From the NCBI GenBank assembly GCA_944391825.1, contig CALXUZ010000007.1, positions 1 to 36,755 on the forward strand: DNA of 36,755 nucleotides, read 5' to 3'. The notes under the pieces were generated by a model. It was not told where the DNA came from and made no database searches. It saw only the letters and a list, made by a program, of their open reading frames with translations. The DNA is from an uncultured Clostridia bacterium. Its GTDB lineage: Bacteria; Bacillota; Clostridia; TANB77; CAG-508. A program made the position numbers and the translations under genes. Positions 1 through 6,877 of this stretch are shown here, one piece after another; positions within the stretch are counted from its first letter, which is position 1, and each line of letters opens with the position of its first letter.

Positions 1-64
1 TTTACCATGAAGGGGTGACATTTCTAAAAAAAAAATTTATACTTTATGGGGTGACATTATCACA
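1..64. repeat. Possible IS21-family end repeats
   Basis: GGGGTGACATT occurs twice in direct orientation, at 12-22 and 48-58, 36 bases apart. Read on the minus strand, the second site follows GATAATG and the first follows TTAGAAATG. Repeated subterminal copies of a short motif of this kind are typical of IS21-family ends. No istA or istB gene is visible because the window starts here, so this would be the end of an element lying to the left, or a relic. The assignment is inference from memory of the family. Confidence 0.3.
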
Positions 65-93
65 AATTAATCACACAAAATATAAATACGGTA

Positions 94-122
94 TTTACAA
101 ATACTTTATAAAAATATATAAT
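94..122 (+). promoter_or_regulatory. Promoter of the prepilin-like gene
   Basis: TTTACA (94-99) and TATAAT (117-122) are separated by 17 bases. They sit about 50 bases upstream of a strong Shine-Dalgarno site (AAGGAGGA, around 168-175). The match to the housekeeping sigma consensus is near perfect, so the damaged gene downstream still has intact expression signals. Confidence 0.65.
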
Positions 123-212
123 TTAAATGCAGAGGTATAGAAGTTCAAAAATTGGCAAGAATAAACGAAGGAGGATTAAATGATGTACAAAAAAGTAAAA
201 TAGAAAACAAAA

Positions 213-1076
213 GTGAAAGAAAATTCGAGGAATTTAGAGGATTTAGAGCTTAGAACTCACTTCTCATCACCCATTTCTCACATCTCAGGTATTACCCTAG
301 TAGCCCTAGTAGTAACAATAGTAGTACTTTTAATTTTAGCAGGGGTAACAATAACAGCATTACTAGGAGATGACGGAATAATAAAGAAGGCACAAAACGC
401 AGCTGATTTAATGAACAATGCAATACAAAGCGAACAAAATGAAATGAACGCATTGTTAAATGAACTAGACGAAATAATAGCCGGAAATGGCGGAGGCGGA
501 ACCACACCGGGTGGAGATGAAACACCACAAATTCCAGAAGGATTAGAGGTAGGTTCAGAGGTAACATATACCCCAACTACTAGAGAGCCATATCATTGGG
601 ATGCAGAATATGCAACATCATATGCAACAACATCAAGTGATTATACAACATATGATATAAATTTAAATAATACAGGAGATTTTAAAATAACAGATTGGAA
701 ATGGAAGGTGCTAAGTATAGATGAAGCTACAGGACAAGTAGAATTAATAGCAAGTGCACCTACAACAGGTAAAGTAGGATTAGGAAGTGCACAGGGATAT
801 AATAACGCAGTAAAATTATTAAATGACGCATGTGATAGCTTATACGGAGATGAAGCAAAAGGAATAGAAGGAAGAAGTGTAAATATAGTCGACATAGAAA
901 AATATATGACAGAGGAAGCATTAACAGAAGCACACCAATGGACTGAACCAAATTCTAATACTCAATACGGCAATCAAGTAAGTAGCGCATATTCATCAAG
1001 CAATAGTAAATACCCAGTAATATATGCACAAGAAAAATTATCAGTAATTAGGACAGGTATAAATAAGTTGAAATAA
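213..1076 (+). CDS. Prepilin-like membrane-anchored protein, probably degraded
   Basis: The protein carries a type IV prepilin-style segment (about residues 26-52, GITLVALVVTIVVLLILAGV) followed by an amphipathic helix, a Gly/Thr/Pro linker (about 92-108) and a secreted domain. This is a common clostridial family whose N-terminus (cleavage before or within GITL) is followed by one hydrophobic helix. The open frame begins at a GTG with no ribosome site. A perfect site (AAGGAGGA) instead precedes ATG 180/183 in the same frame, but that frame meets TAG at 201-203 after seven codons. The C-terminus also looks cut: the family usually continues well past the KYPVIYAQEKLSVI stretch, here followed by about nine unrelated residues. 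Residues about 5-24 come from a TTAGAG-rich segment and look inserted between the basic leader and the helix. Most likely a decaying gene; low-level use of the GTG or readthrough cannot be excluded. Confidence 0.6.
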   Translation: MKENSRNLEDLELRTHFSSPISHISGITLVALVVTIVVLLILAGVTITALLGDDGIIKKAQNAADLMNNAIQSEQNEMNALLNELDEIIAGNGGGGTTPGGDETPQIPEGLEVGSEVTYTPTTREPYHWDAEYATSYATTSSDYTTYDINLNNTGDFKITDWKWKVLSIDEATGQVELIASAPTTGKVGLGSAQGYNNAVKLLNDACDSLYGDEAKGIEGRSVNIVDIEKYMTEEALTEAHQWTEPNSNTQYGNQVSSAYSSSNSKYPVIYAQEKLSVIRTGINKLK

Positions 1077-1120
1077 AATAGGTAGTGAAATGTCATATGC
1101 TCTTTCACTACCTATTTTTT
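1077..1120 (+). terminator. Rho-independent terminator
   Basis: A perfect 14-bp stem (1077-1090 with 1103-1116) around a 12-base loop is followed by a T run. It lies directly after the prepilin-like stop and could also end the convergent gene on the other strand. Confidence 0.85.
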
Positions 1121-1163
1121 AGGTATTAATAAAATTAAAATAAATAATTAATTAAATATGATT

Positions 1164-1631
1164 TTATTGATCAATATCATTTATTTTTCTCTTATAATTA
1201 CCAGAAATTAATTTTGGTAAATATGTAATTACTTTATAAATTGCTAAACGTATTTTTTTGCTCCAAATATATGATTTTCTTAATCTTTTTGGGTTATCAA
1301 GTGAATTTTCGTCTTGTAATACCAATGAAAGCTCTACTTTTTCAATAGGAAATACGTAATTTTCACCATTGTTATTATCCCACTCATTATTTTCATTTCT
1401 GAAACATAAATTAAAAGTTTCGCTAGAAATCAATTCTACTTCTGCTTGGAAACCTAATTCAGTTTTTTCCATTTTAATTTCGCCTAAATTGTCCCAATTT
1501 AAGCCAAAACCATAATGAATAAATACTTCTTCAGAACCGTCTTGAAAAAGTTTTCCTGCATATGAGATTTTAACTTTAGAATTTTCTATTAATTTATCTG
1601 TGTTAAAGAAAATATTCTTTACTAATTCCAT
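1164..1631 (-). CDS. CBM25-like carbohydrate-binding protein
   Basis: This 155-residue protein has no signal peptide and no membrane segment. Residues about 15-100 resemble the starch-binding CBM25/26 fold: an early ISYAGKLF strand, the HYGFGLNWDN segment (about 39-48) and the diagnostic FRNENNEWDNNNGENY segment (about 77-92), in which the family has a conserved F-R-N ... W-D-N-N-x-G-x-N-Y pattern. The C-terminal 45 residues are basic and end in SGNKRK-type residues of no recognised fold. It starts at an ATG with AAGGAGA seven bases upstream and has its own promoter. Intracellular stand-alone CBM25 proteins of this size are found in Clostridia; their role is unknown, possibly glycogen or starch binding. 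The fold call is from motif recognition only. Confidence 0.6.
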   Translation of the reverse strand: MELVKNIFFNTDKLIENSKVKISYAGKLFQDGSEEVFIHYGFGLNWDNLGEIKMEKTELGFQAEVELISSETFNLCFRNENNEWDNNNGENYVFPIEKVELSLVLQDENSLDNPKRLRKSYIWSKKIRLAIYKVITYLPKLISGNYKRKINDIDQ

Positions 1632-1670
1632 TTAATTTTCTCCTTTTATCTCTTGTTAATTTGCTATATT

Positions 1671-1699
1671 ATTATAATATTAAAAAAAATAATATTCAA
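1671..1699 (-). promoter_or_regulatory. Promoter of the CBM25-like gene
   Basis: On the minus strand TTGAAT (1694-1699) and TATAAT (1671-1676) are 17 bases apart and about 40 bases upstream of the start codon. Confidence 0.65.
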
Positions 1700-1728
1700 G
1701 TATTTATGACAAAAAAATTTAAAATATA

Positions 1729-2316
1729 TTATTTTTTGCTTACATAAACTCCAACTACTTTTCCTATAATATAAAATTTATCTTTTAAATCTATTGTAAT
1801 ATCTGGTATATCCAGCCTATTTTCTGACCTTAATGCAATAGAATCTTTACGAGCAATAAATTTGCGAATATAGAATTTATTATTATAGAAAAATAAACCA
1901 ATATCTCTACTATTTAATGGAGAATTAAATTCTACAATAGCATATTCGCCTTTTCTAATTCTTGGTTCCATAGTATCATCAGTCATTTTTACTGCGATGT
2001 TAGCACCAGAAGCATAAGTAGGACATTCTATAAAATCGTCTAATATATCTACAGCAAGAATTTTATCATAGCCAATACGACTTTCGAGTTCATAGTTTTT
2101 ATGTTCTTCTGTAAATTCTTTATCATAAGTATACATTAATTGACTATAAGGAATATTCATTGTTTTGCAAAGACTTTTTAAAACTTTATGGCTAGGATTT
2201 CTTTCACCTTTTTCTATATGTGTTAAATGACCTGTGTCAATATTGCTATCTTCAGCAATTTTAGCTTTTGTTAATTTTTTTTCTTTGCGAATATATGAAA
2301 GCATGTGTCCTAACAT
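1729..2316 (-). CDS. XRE-family repressor with S24 peptidase-like domain
   Basis: A 195-residue LexA/CI-like regulator. Residues about 6-60 form an HTH_3 domain (SYIRKEKKLTKAKIAEDS, then GHLTHIEKGERNPS). Residues about 88-192 match the S24/LexA C-terminal domain, with KMTDDTMEPRIRKGEYAIVE at about 110-129 and YIRKF at 149-153. S24 proteins normally have serine in the (G/x)DSMxP motif; here the codon is ACT, so the nucleophile position is Thr115, while the general-base lysine (Lys152) is present. Self-cleavage is therefore doubtful and the protein may act as a plain ligand- or partner-controlled repressor. It starts at an ATG with GAGGG seven bases upstream and is divergent from the VanW gene across 173 bases, so either gene could be a target. 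No SOS or prophage genes are near. Confidence 0.8.
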   Translation of the reverse strand: MLGHMLSYIRKEKKLTKAKIAEDSNIDTGHLTHIEKGERNPSHKVLKSLCKTMNIPYSQLMYTYDKEFTEEHKNYELESRIGYDKILAVDILDDFIECPTYASGANIAVKMTDDTMEPRIRKGEYAIVEFNSPLNSRDIGLFFYNNKFYIRKFIARKDSIALRSENRLDIPDITIDLKDKFYIIGKVVGVYVSKK

Positions 2317-2489
2317 AAAATATCCCTCTTTTCAAAATTTTATAAAGATATTATATTAAAAAAGGAAAAAAAAGTCTAGTATAAAAACAGAAAATTTGAC
2401 AAAATATTAGATTTTTTTTATTGTAATGATGAACTAAATGTGGTAATATTATTTTATAATGAAGTATATAATATTTAAGGGAGAATATT

Positions 2490-4469
2490 ATGGAAAATGA
2501 AGAAAGTAAAATAAAAAAAGAAGATGAGATTTCAGAAGAATTAAATAAAGCTGAGACCGTGACAGAAGAAGAGATTGGAGATACTAAAGTAGAAAATTTT
2601 GAAGAAAAAAATGAAGAAGTAGCAGAAACAACATCAGAAAGTAAAGAAACTGATAAACTTGAAAACACGGAAAATTTAGAAGTTACTCAAAACCAAGAAA
2701 AAGAGAGTGTAGAAGATATAAAAATTTCTGAACAAGAAAATATAAAAGAAGAACTTTCTGATAATAATAAAAAAGTTACTGAAGAAAAGCTAAAAGAAGA
2801 AGATAACGATAAGTCAGAAGAAACTAAGGGAGAGAAAAAAACAGAAAACGGAAAAAATAAAAAAATAATAATACTTTCTGTCTCAGCCGTAGTAATAATT
2901 ATTGCACTTATGATATTTTCTGTAATTTTTTCATTAATAAATATTAATAATGATAAAATTATGAAAGGTGTTTCTGTTTTAGAAATTGATGTAAGCGGAT
3001 TAACGACAGAGGAAGCTACACAAAGGGTAACAGATGCTATTAATGAAAAATTTGCAAATGAAAATGAAAGCATTGTGCTAAAGCGTGGCGACATTGAAAC
3101 CACTGTAACTGCAAATACATTTAATGCAAAATTTGACGTAGATAGTGCTATTGCAGAAGCCTATAACATAGGAAGAAGCGGGAATATTATTACTAATAAT
3201 TATGCAATATTAGGTACAATGTTTTTTGAAAAAAATATTGAACCAGAGCTATATTATGATGAAGAATTTATGACAAATACTATAGACGATATTAGTTCTA
3301 AAATGAAAGACAGTGTTGTAGAATATAGCTATTATATAGAAGATGAGGATTTGATTGTAGTTAAAGGAAAAGCTGGATATATAATAAAAACCGAAGAATT
3401 AACACAAAAAATAATTGATGAACTAAAAGATATTAATTCACCATATACTGAGATTGAAATCCCCGTTGAATACAAAGAACCTGAACCTATAGATTTGCAA
3501 AAAATAAGAGATGAAATCTACAAAGAGCCAAAAGATGCTTATGTTGAGAAAAATCCAACTGTAGTGCATGTTGAAGAAAATGGTGTGGATTTTGAAATTT
3601 CTTTAGAAGAAGCACAAAAGCTACTTGAAGAAGATAAAGAAGAATATGTAATTCCTTTAAAAATAACTGAACCAAAAAAGAAACTAGGAGATTTGGGAGA
3701 AGAAGCTTTTCCAGACCAATTATCAACATTTTCAACAATATATGATGCAAGTGCAACTAATAGAGCTACCAATATAGAACTTGCTACTAAAAAAATTAAT
3801 GGTACAGTTATTATGCCAGGTGAAACTTTTTCATATAATAAAGTTGTTGGTTCTAGGACTATAGAAGCGGGATGGAAAGAAGGAACAGCATATATTGGAG
3901 GCAAAGTTGTGCCAAGTGTAGGTGGGGGAGTTTGCCAAGTATCTTCTACGTTATATAACACTGCGCTACTTGCAAATCTTGAAATTACAGAAAGAACAAA
4001 CCATACATTTACAGTTGATTATGTATCACCAAGTAGAGATGCAACTGTATATTATGGAAGTTTAGATTTTTGCTTTAAGAATAATAGAACATATCCTGTT
4101 AAAATAGTAGCTAGCGCAAAAAATGGAGTATGCAAAATTAGCTTATATGGAATTAAAGAAGAAGTAGAATATGAGGTAATTATTCAATCAAAAATAACTT
4201 CATATATTAATAATACTACAACATACAAAGAAGACCCTACATTGGAACAAGGTAAAGAAGTTGTAGAGCAAATAGGATTTAATGGTTGCAGAAGTGAAGG
4301 ATATAAAATTTTGAAATTAAATGGAAAAGTAGTTTCTCAAACTTTACTTTCAAAAGATACTTATAGTCCGCAAGAAAGAATTGTAAGAAGAGGCACAAAA
4401 AAGGTAATAACTACCCCACAAGAAACTGAGCAATCTAATACGAATGAAGTTTCTGCTACAGCAAACTAA
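2490..4469 (+). CDS. VanW family membrane-anchored cell-wall protein with G5-like end
   Basis: A 659-residue protein. Residues 1-120 are a highly acidic, Glu/Lys-rich, probably disordered cytoplasmic tail. One membrane helix follows (about 126-150). The outer part holds a PG_binding_4-like repeat region (from about 158, VSVLEIDVSGLTTEEA, to about 390) and then the VanW domain (about 405-555) with PGETFSYNKVVGSRT and the signature GGGVCQVSSTLYNTAL. The last 100 residues look like a G5-type domain (KITSYINNTTTYKED ... QERIVRRGT). VanW proteins are widespread in Gram-positive bacteria and thought to act at the envelope; the biochemical role is not established, and this one is not linked to vancomycin genes. 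The start has GGGAG seven bases upstream. Downstream there is no separate terminator other than the inverted repeat at 4561-4595. Confidence 0.85.
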   Translation: MENEESKIKKEDEISEELNKAETVTEEEIGDTKVENFEEKNEEVAETTSESKETDKLENTENLEVTQNQEKESVEDIKISEQENIKEELSDNNKKVTEEKLKEEDNDKSEETKGEKKTENGKNKKIIILSVSAVVIIIALMIFSVIFSLININNDKIMKGVSVLEIDVSGLTTEEATQRVTDAINEKFANENESIVLKRGDIETTVTANTFNAKFDVDSAIAEAYNIGRSGNIITNNYAILGTMFFEKNIEPELYYDEEFMTNTIDDISSKMKDSVVEYSYYIEDEDLIVVKGKAGYIIKTEELTQKIIDELKDINSPYTEIEIPVEYKEPEPIDLQKIRDEIYKEPKDAYVEKNPTVVHVEENGVDFEISLEEAQKLLEEDKEEYVIPLKITEPKKKLGDLGEEAFPDQLSTFSTIYDASATNRATNIELATKKINGTVIMPGETFSYNKVVGSRTIEAGWKEGTAYIGGKVVPSVGGGVCQVSSTLYNTALLANLEITERTNHTFTVDYVSPSRDATVYYGSLDFCFKNNRTYPVKIVASAKNGVCKISLYGIKEEVEYEVIIQSKITSYINNTTTYKEDPTLEQGKEVVEQIGFNGCRSEGYKILKLNGKVVSQTLLSKDTYSPQERIVRRGTKKVITTPQETEQSNTNEVSATAN

Positions 4470-4546
4470 ATGTATATTTATAAATTACAAGAAGCTTATT
4501 TTAAATAGAAAAAGTCCGTAAATTCAGAGCACTTAATAAAAAATAC

Positions 4547-4576
4547 TTGACAAAAATGGAAAATACAGCTTATAAT
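4547..4576 (+). promoter_or_regulatory. tRNA-Lys promoter
   Basis: TTGACA (4547-4552) and TATAAT (4571-4576) are both perfect consensus hexamers separated by 18 bases, placing the start of transcription near 4583, about 22 bases before the mature tRNA. Confidence 0.85.
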
Positions 4577-4595
4577 ATTAATGTTAGCTGTATTT
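4561..4595. terminator. Inverted repeat overlapping the tRNA promoter, terminator-like
   Basis: AAATACAGCT (4561-4570) is exactly complementary to AGCTGTATTT (4586-4595), with a 15-base loop that contains the tRNA -10 box, and a T run follows. RNA entering from the VanW gene would form an intrinsic terminator here, while RNA started at the tRNA promoter would contain only the second arm. An operator role is an alternative. Confidence 0.5.
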
Positions 4596-4604
4596 TTTAT
4601 ATAT

Positions 4605-4680
4605 GCGTCATTAGCTCAGTTGGTAGAGCAGCAGACTCTTAATCTGATGGTCGGAGGTTCGACTCCTCTATGACGCACCA
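4605..4680 (+). tRNA. tRNA-Lys (anticodon CTT)
   Basis: The 76-base sequence folds as a full cloverleaf: acceptor GCGTCAT/ATGACGC, D arm GCTC/GAGC, anticodon loop CTCTTAA giving anticodon CTT, T arm GGAGG-TTCGACT-CCTCT, discriminator A and an encoded CCA. Position 27-43 is a G-A mismatch at the top of the anticodon stem. Confidence 0.97.
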
Positions 4681-4686
4681 AAATGG

Positions 4687-4721
4687 AAAAGAAGATAATT
4701 CGTTATGAGTTATCTTCTTTT
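4687..4721 (+). terminator. Terminator after tRNA-Lys
   Basis: AAAAGAAGATAA (4687-4698) pairs perfectly with TTATCTTCTTTT (4710-4721) around an 11-base loop, six bases after the tRNA CCA. Confidence 0.85.
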
Positions 4722-4776
4722 AATATATTTATATGAGTAGCTCTATTAATTTTATTTATTAGTTGTGAGAGAAAAA

Positions 4777-5232
4777 TTAAAATTTATCACTTTGAATTAT
4801 TTTTATTGCCTCTAACATTGCTTTTTCTCTGTGAGTTTTTCCTAATTCCTCATCAGGAATTTCACTCATTACTTTTGAAAAACCGTCTGCAATAAAAATT
4901 GGATTATATGTTAATTTCCCCATTGTCCCTGGCTTAAAGGGTATTTTTCCTTTTGTCACACCTCTTACAGAAAAATATTTACCATTTGGCATAACTATGG
5001 TGAGTACACAAACAAATTTAGCTGTTCGTTTTTCTTCTGGAACATCCTTTAATTCATTTAGTAATTTATTAATTACTTTTTCTTGTGGTGCATGGTCTCC
5101 AGCATATCTAGCACTAAAAACACCCGGTTTTCCGTTTAAAGCATCTACGCAAAGACCTGCATCATCTGTTATAATAATTTCTTTTAATCCAATTTTATCA
5201 CAATAAGATTTAATAGCTTTTGCTTTTATCAT
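4777..5232 (-). CDS. N-terminally short HAM1/RdgB-like NTP pyrophosphatase
   Basis: The 151 residues match the central and C-terminal parts of the HAM1/RdgB family, which hydrolyses dITP, XTP and ITP to monophosphates to clean the nucleotide pool. Visible are KAKAI near the N-terminus, TDDAGLCVDALNGKPG (about 22-37) containing the catalytic acidic pair, SARYAG, the altered (L)TYNPIF motif where the family has (F)GYDPIF, and a C-terminal THRE where most have SHR. Full-length members are about 190-205 residues and start with a T-x-N-x-x-K nucleotide-binding strand. That first 45-50 residues is absent: an in-frame TAA lies five codons before the ATG, and the ATG has its own AAGGGGG site seven bases upstream. 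It is thus either a translated but crippled relic or a divergent short form. Confidence 0.8.
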   Translation of the reverse strand: MIKAKAIKSYCDKIGLKEIIITDDAGLCVDALNGKPGVFSARYAGDHAPQEKVINKLLNELKDVPEEKRTAKFVCVLTIVMPNGKYFSVRGVTKGKIPFKPGTMGKLTYNPIFIADGFSKVMSEIPDEELGKTHREKAMLEAIKIIQSDKF

Positions 5233-5328
5233 AGTATTGCCCCCTTAAGATTTAGTTTAATTCTAACTTTATTATTTAATTTTGTCAATAAAAAAAGTAA
5301 TACAAGCAATGCAATTCTGATTCATTTA

Positions 5329-5413
5329 TGATAATGTCTTAATAATTCATTTTAGAAAATGTCTCAACTGAAAAGTTAAAATTTGTATTAGACAAAAAGG
5401 GGTGAGATTTTTT
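5329..5413. repeat. Possible degenerate IS21-type end
   Basis: GATAATGTC (5330-5338) followed by TTAGAAAATGTC (5352-5363) repeats, in the same order, the motif pair seen at the left edge of the window when that edge is read on the minus strand. A GGGGTGAGAT block also occurs at 5399-5408. Sequence between the motifs differs, so this is at most an old relic and the resemblance may be chance. Confidence 0.22.
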
Positions 5414-5457
5414 TGATTGCTTTTTATTTATAAATGATTTTTTGTATGAAAAAATTA

Positions 5458-5486
5458 TTGCCAGGTTTTTGATAAAGTAGTAAAAT
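5458..5486 (+). promoter_or_regulatory. Promoter of the CorA-like gene
   Basis: TTGCCA (5458-5463) and TAAAAT (5481-5486) with a 17-base spacer, 18 bases upstream of the start codon and immediately ahead of the ribosome site. Confidence 0.5.
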
Positions 5487-5504
5487 AAAAAAGAGGTGAC
5501 GGTT

Positions 5505-6455
5505 ATGTTGGAAATGTATAATACTAATATGGAAACTGGAGTAACAGTAAATACAAATAAGTATCAAAAAGGAAATTGGATTGATATGGTAAATCCAACC
5601 GAACAAGAAATCAAAGAAGTATGCGAAAATGTTAATATACAAGAGGGTTTTATTAGATATGCGTTGGACTTTGAAGAAAAGGCTAGAATTGATGCAGAAG
5701 AAGATGACAACACTATGTTATTTATTGTAGATATTCCAATAAAAGAACGCGAAGATGATACATTAATATATAGCACTATGCCAATTGGTATAATTTTTGT
5801 AAGAGATGATTATATTATTACAGTATCTATTAAAGAAAATGACATAATACAAGGTATGGGTAAAAATAATATAAAAAATATTATTACATACAAAAAAAGT
5901 AGATTTTTATTGCAAATTTTGTATGCTAATTCGTCATCTTATTTAAATTTATTAAAGAAAATTAATAAAGAAACCGAAATTGCAGAATCTGTTTTAAAAA
6001 ATTCTATGAGAAATAAGGAATTGTTAAAATTATTAAGTTTAGAAAAAAGTTTGGTATATTTTACAACTTCTTTAAAATCTAATGAATTAGTAATGGAAAA
6101 AATAATGAGAGGTAAAATTATTAAACTTTACGAAGAAGATGAAGATATTCTTGAAGATGCTATAATTGAAAACAAGCAAGCAATTGAAATGGCTAATATT
6201 TATAGAGATATTTTAAATGGTACAATGGATGTATATGCTTCTATTATCTCGAACAACTTAAATAGAGTAATGAAATCTTTAACTTCAATTACAATTATTC
6301 TAGCAATTCCAACAATGGTAGCAAGTTATTGGGGAATGAATGTAGCAGTACCAATGCAAAATAATCCGTGGGGATTTGCTATTATTTTAATTTTTTCAAT
6401 TTTAATTGCAGGAATTGCTACAATATGGCTAAATAAGAAAAATATGTTAAGATAA
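5505..6455 (+). CDS. corA: CorA-like divalent cation (Mg2+) transporter
   Basis: A CorA/Mrs2-type channel subunit for Mg2+ (possibly Co2+/Ni2+). The N-terminal two thirds form the soluble funnel domain with the long stalk helix. Two C-terminal membrane helices (about 256-274 and 289-308) flank the family signature Y-x-G-M-N, here YWGMN with GMN at 277-279, at the pore mouth. The loop after it, VAVPMQNN, is shorter and less acidic than the usual MPE-type loop. Length (316 residues) is normal. An upstream in-frame GTG at 5496 lies inside the ribosome site AAGAGGTG; ATG 5505, six bases after that site, is preferred. It has its own promoter and appears monocistronic or loosely linked to the DUF378 gene. 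Confidence 0.92.
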   Translation: MLEMYNTNMETGVTVNTNKYQKGNWIDMVNPTEQEIKEVCENVNIQEGFIRYALDFEEKARIDAEEDDNTMLFIVDIPIKEREDDTLIYSTMPIGIIFVRDDYIITVSIKENDIIQGMGKNNIKNIITYKKSRFLLQILYANSSSYLNLLKKINKETEIAESVLKNSMRNKELLKLLSLEKSLVYFTTSLKSNELVMEKIMRGKIIKLYEEDEDILEDAIIENKQAIEMANIYRDILNGTMDVYASIISNNLNRVMKSLTSITIILAIPTMVASYWGMNVAVPMQNNPWGFAIILIFSILIAGIATIWLNKKNMLR

Positions 6456-6554
6456 AACTTATAATAAAATAAAATTTCATAAAAAAGAATAAAATACAAA
6501 AAAACATATATACTAAATACTGAATAAAAATATTTTTGTTTTTGGGAGGTTTTT

Positions 6555-6743
6555 ATGAAAATTATAGACAAAATTGCACTAGTATTAGTTATTATAGGTG
6601 CCATAGTTTGGGGTATTATTGGAATTTTTAATTTCAATATAGTAGATGCTCTATTTGGCGAAGGTTCTATTATTAGTAGAATTATTTATACCTTAGTTGG
6701 AATTTCTGGGCTATGGGCAATAAAATTATTATTTGATGACTAA
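6555..6743 (+). CDS. DUF378 family small membrane protein
   Basis: 62 residues with two membrane helices (about 5-27 and 42-59). The pattern LVIIGAIVWGIIGIFNFNIVDALFGEGS..SRIIYTLVGISGLWAIK matches DUF378 (B. subtilis YuzA-like), where a G-x-x-x-W-G-x-x-G motif in helix 1 and Y-x-x-V-G in helix 2 are conserved. The function is unknown. GGGAGG lies seven bases before the ATG, and a terminator follows at 6771. Confidence 0.88.
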   Translation: MKIIDKIALVLVIIGAIVWGIIGIFNFNIVDALFGEGSIISRIIYTLVGISGLWAIKLLFDD

Positions 6744-6770
6744 AAATATAAAAATTCCCTAGATAAATGT

Positions 6771-6800
6771 CCCCTATTATGATATAATAGGGGCGTTATT
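6771..6800 (+). terminator. Terminator after DUF378 gene
   Basis: CCCCTATTAT (6771-6780) pairs perfectly with ATAATAGGGG (6784-6793), three-base loop, followed by CGTTATTATT. The T tract is interrupted. Confidence 0.7.
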
Positions 6801-6877
6801 ATTATAAAAATTAATATTTTTCAAGCTAATTTTAATGTACACATATTTATAAAAAATAATTTAAAGGAGGAAAAGCA

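Noticed and set aside
201..203. Genome-wide recoding of UAG as an amino acid
   Set aside because: UAG ends several intact genes here, for example at 25794, 29656 and 36665, each followed by proper intergenic sequence.
2490..4469. A vancomycin-resistance determinant
   Set aside because: VanW-domain proteins are common envelope proteins; no vanHAX or vanRS genes accompany it.
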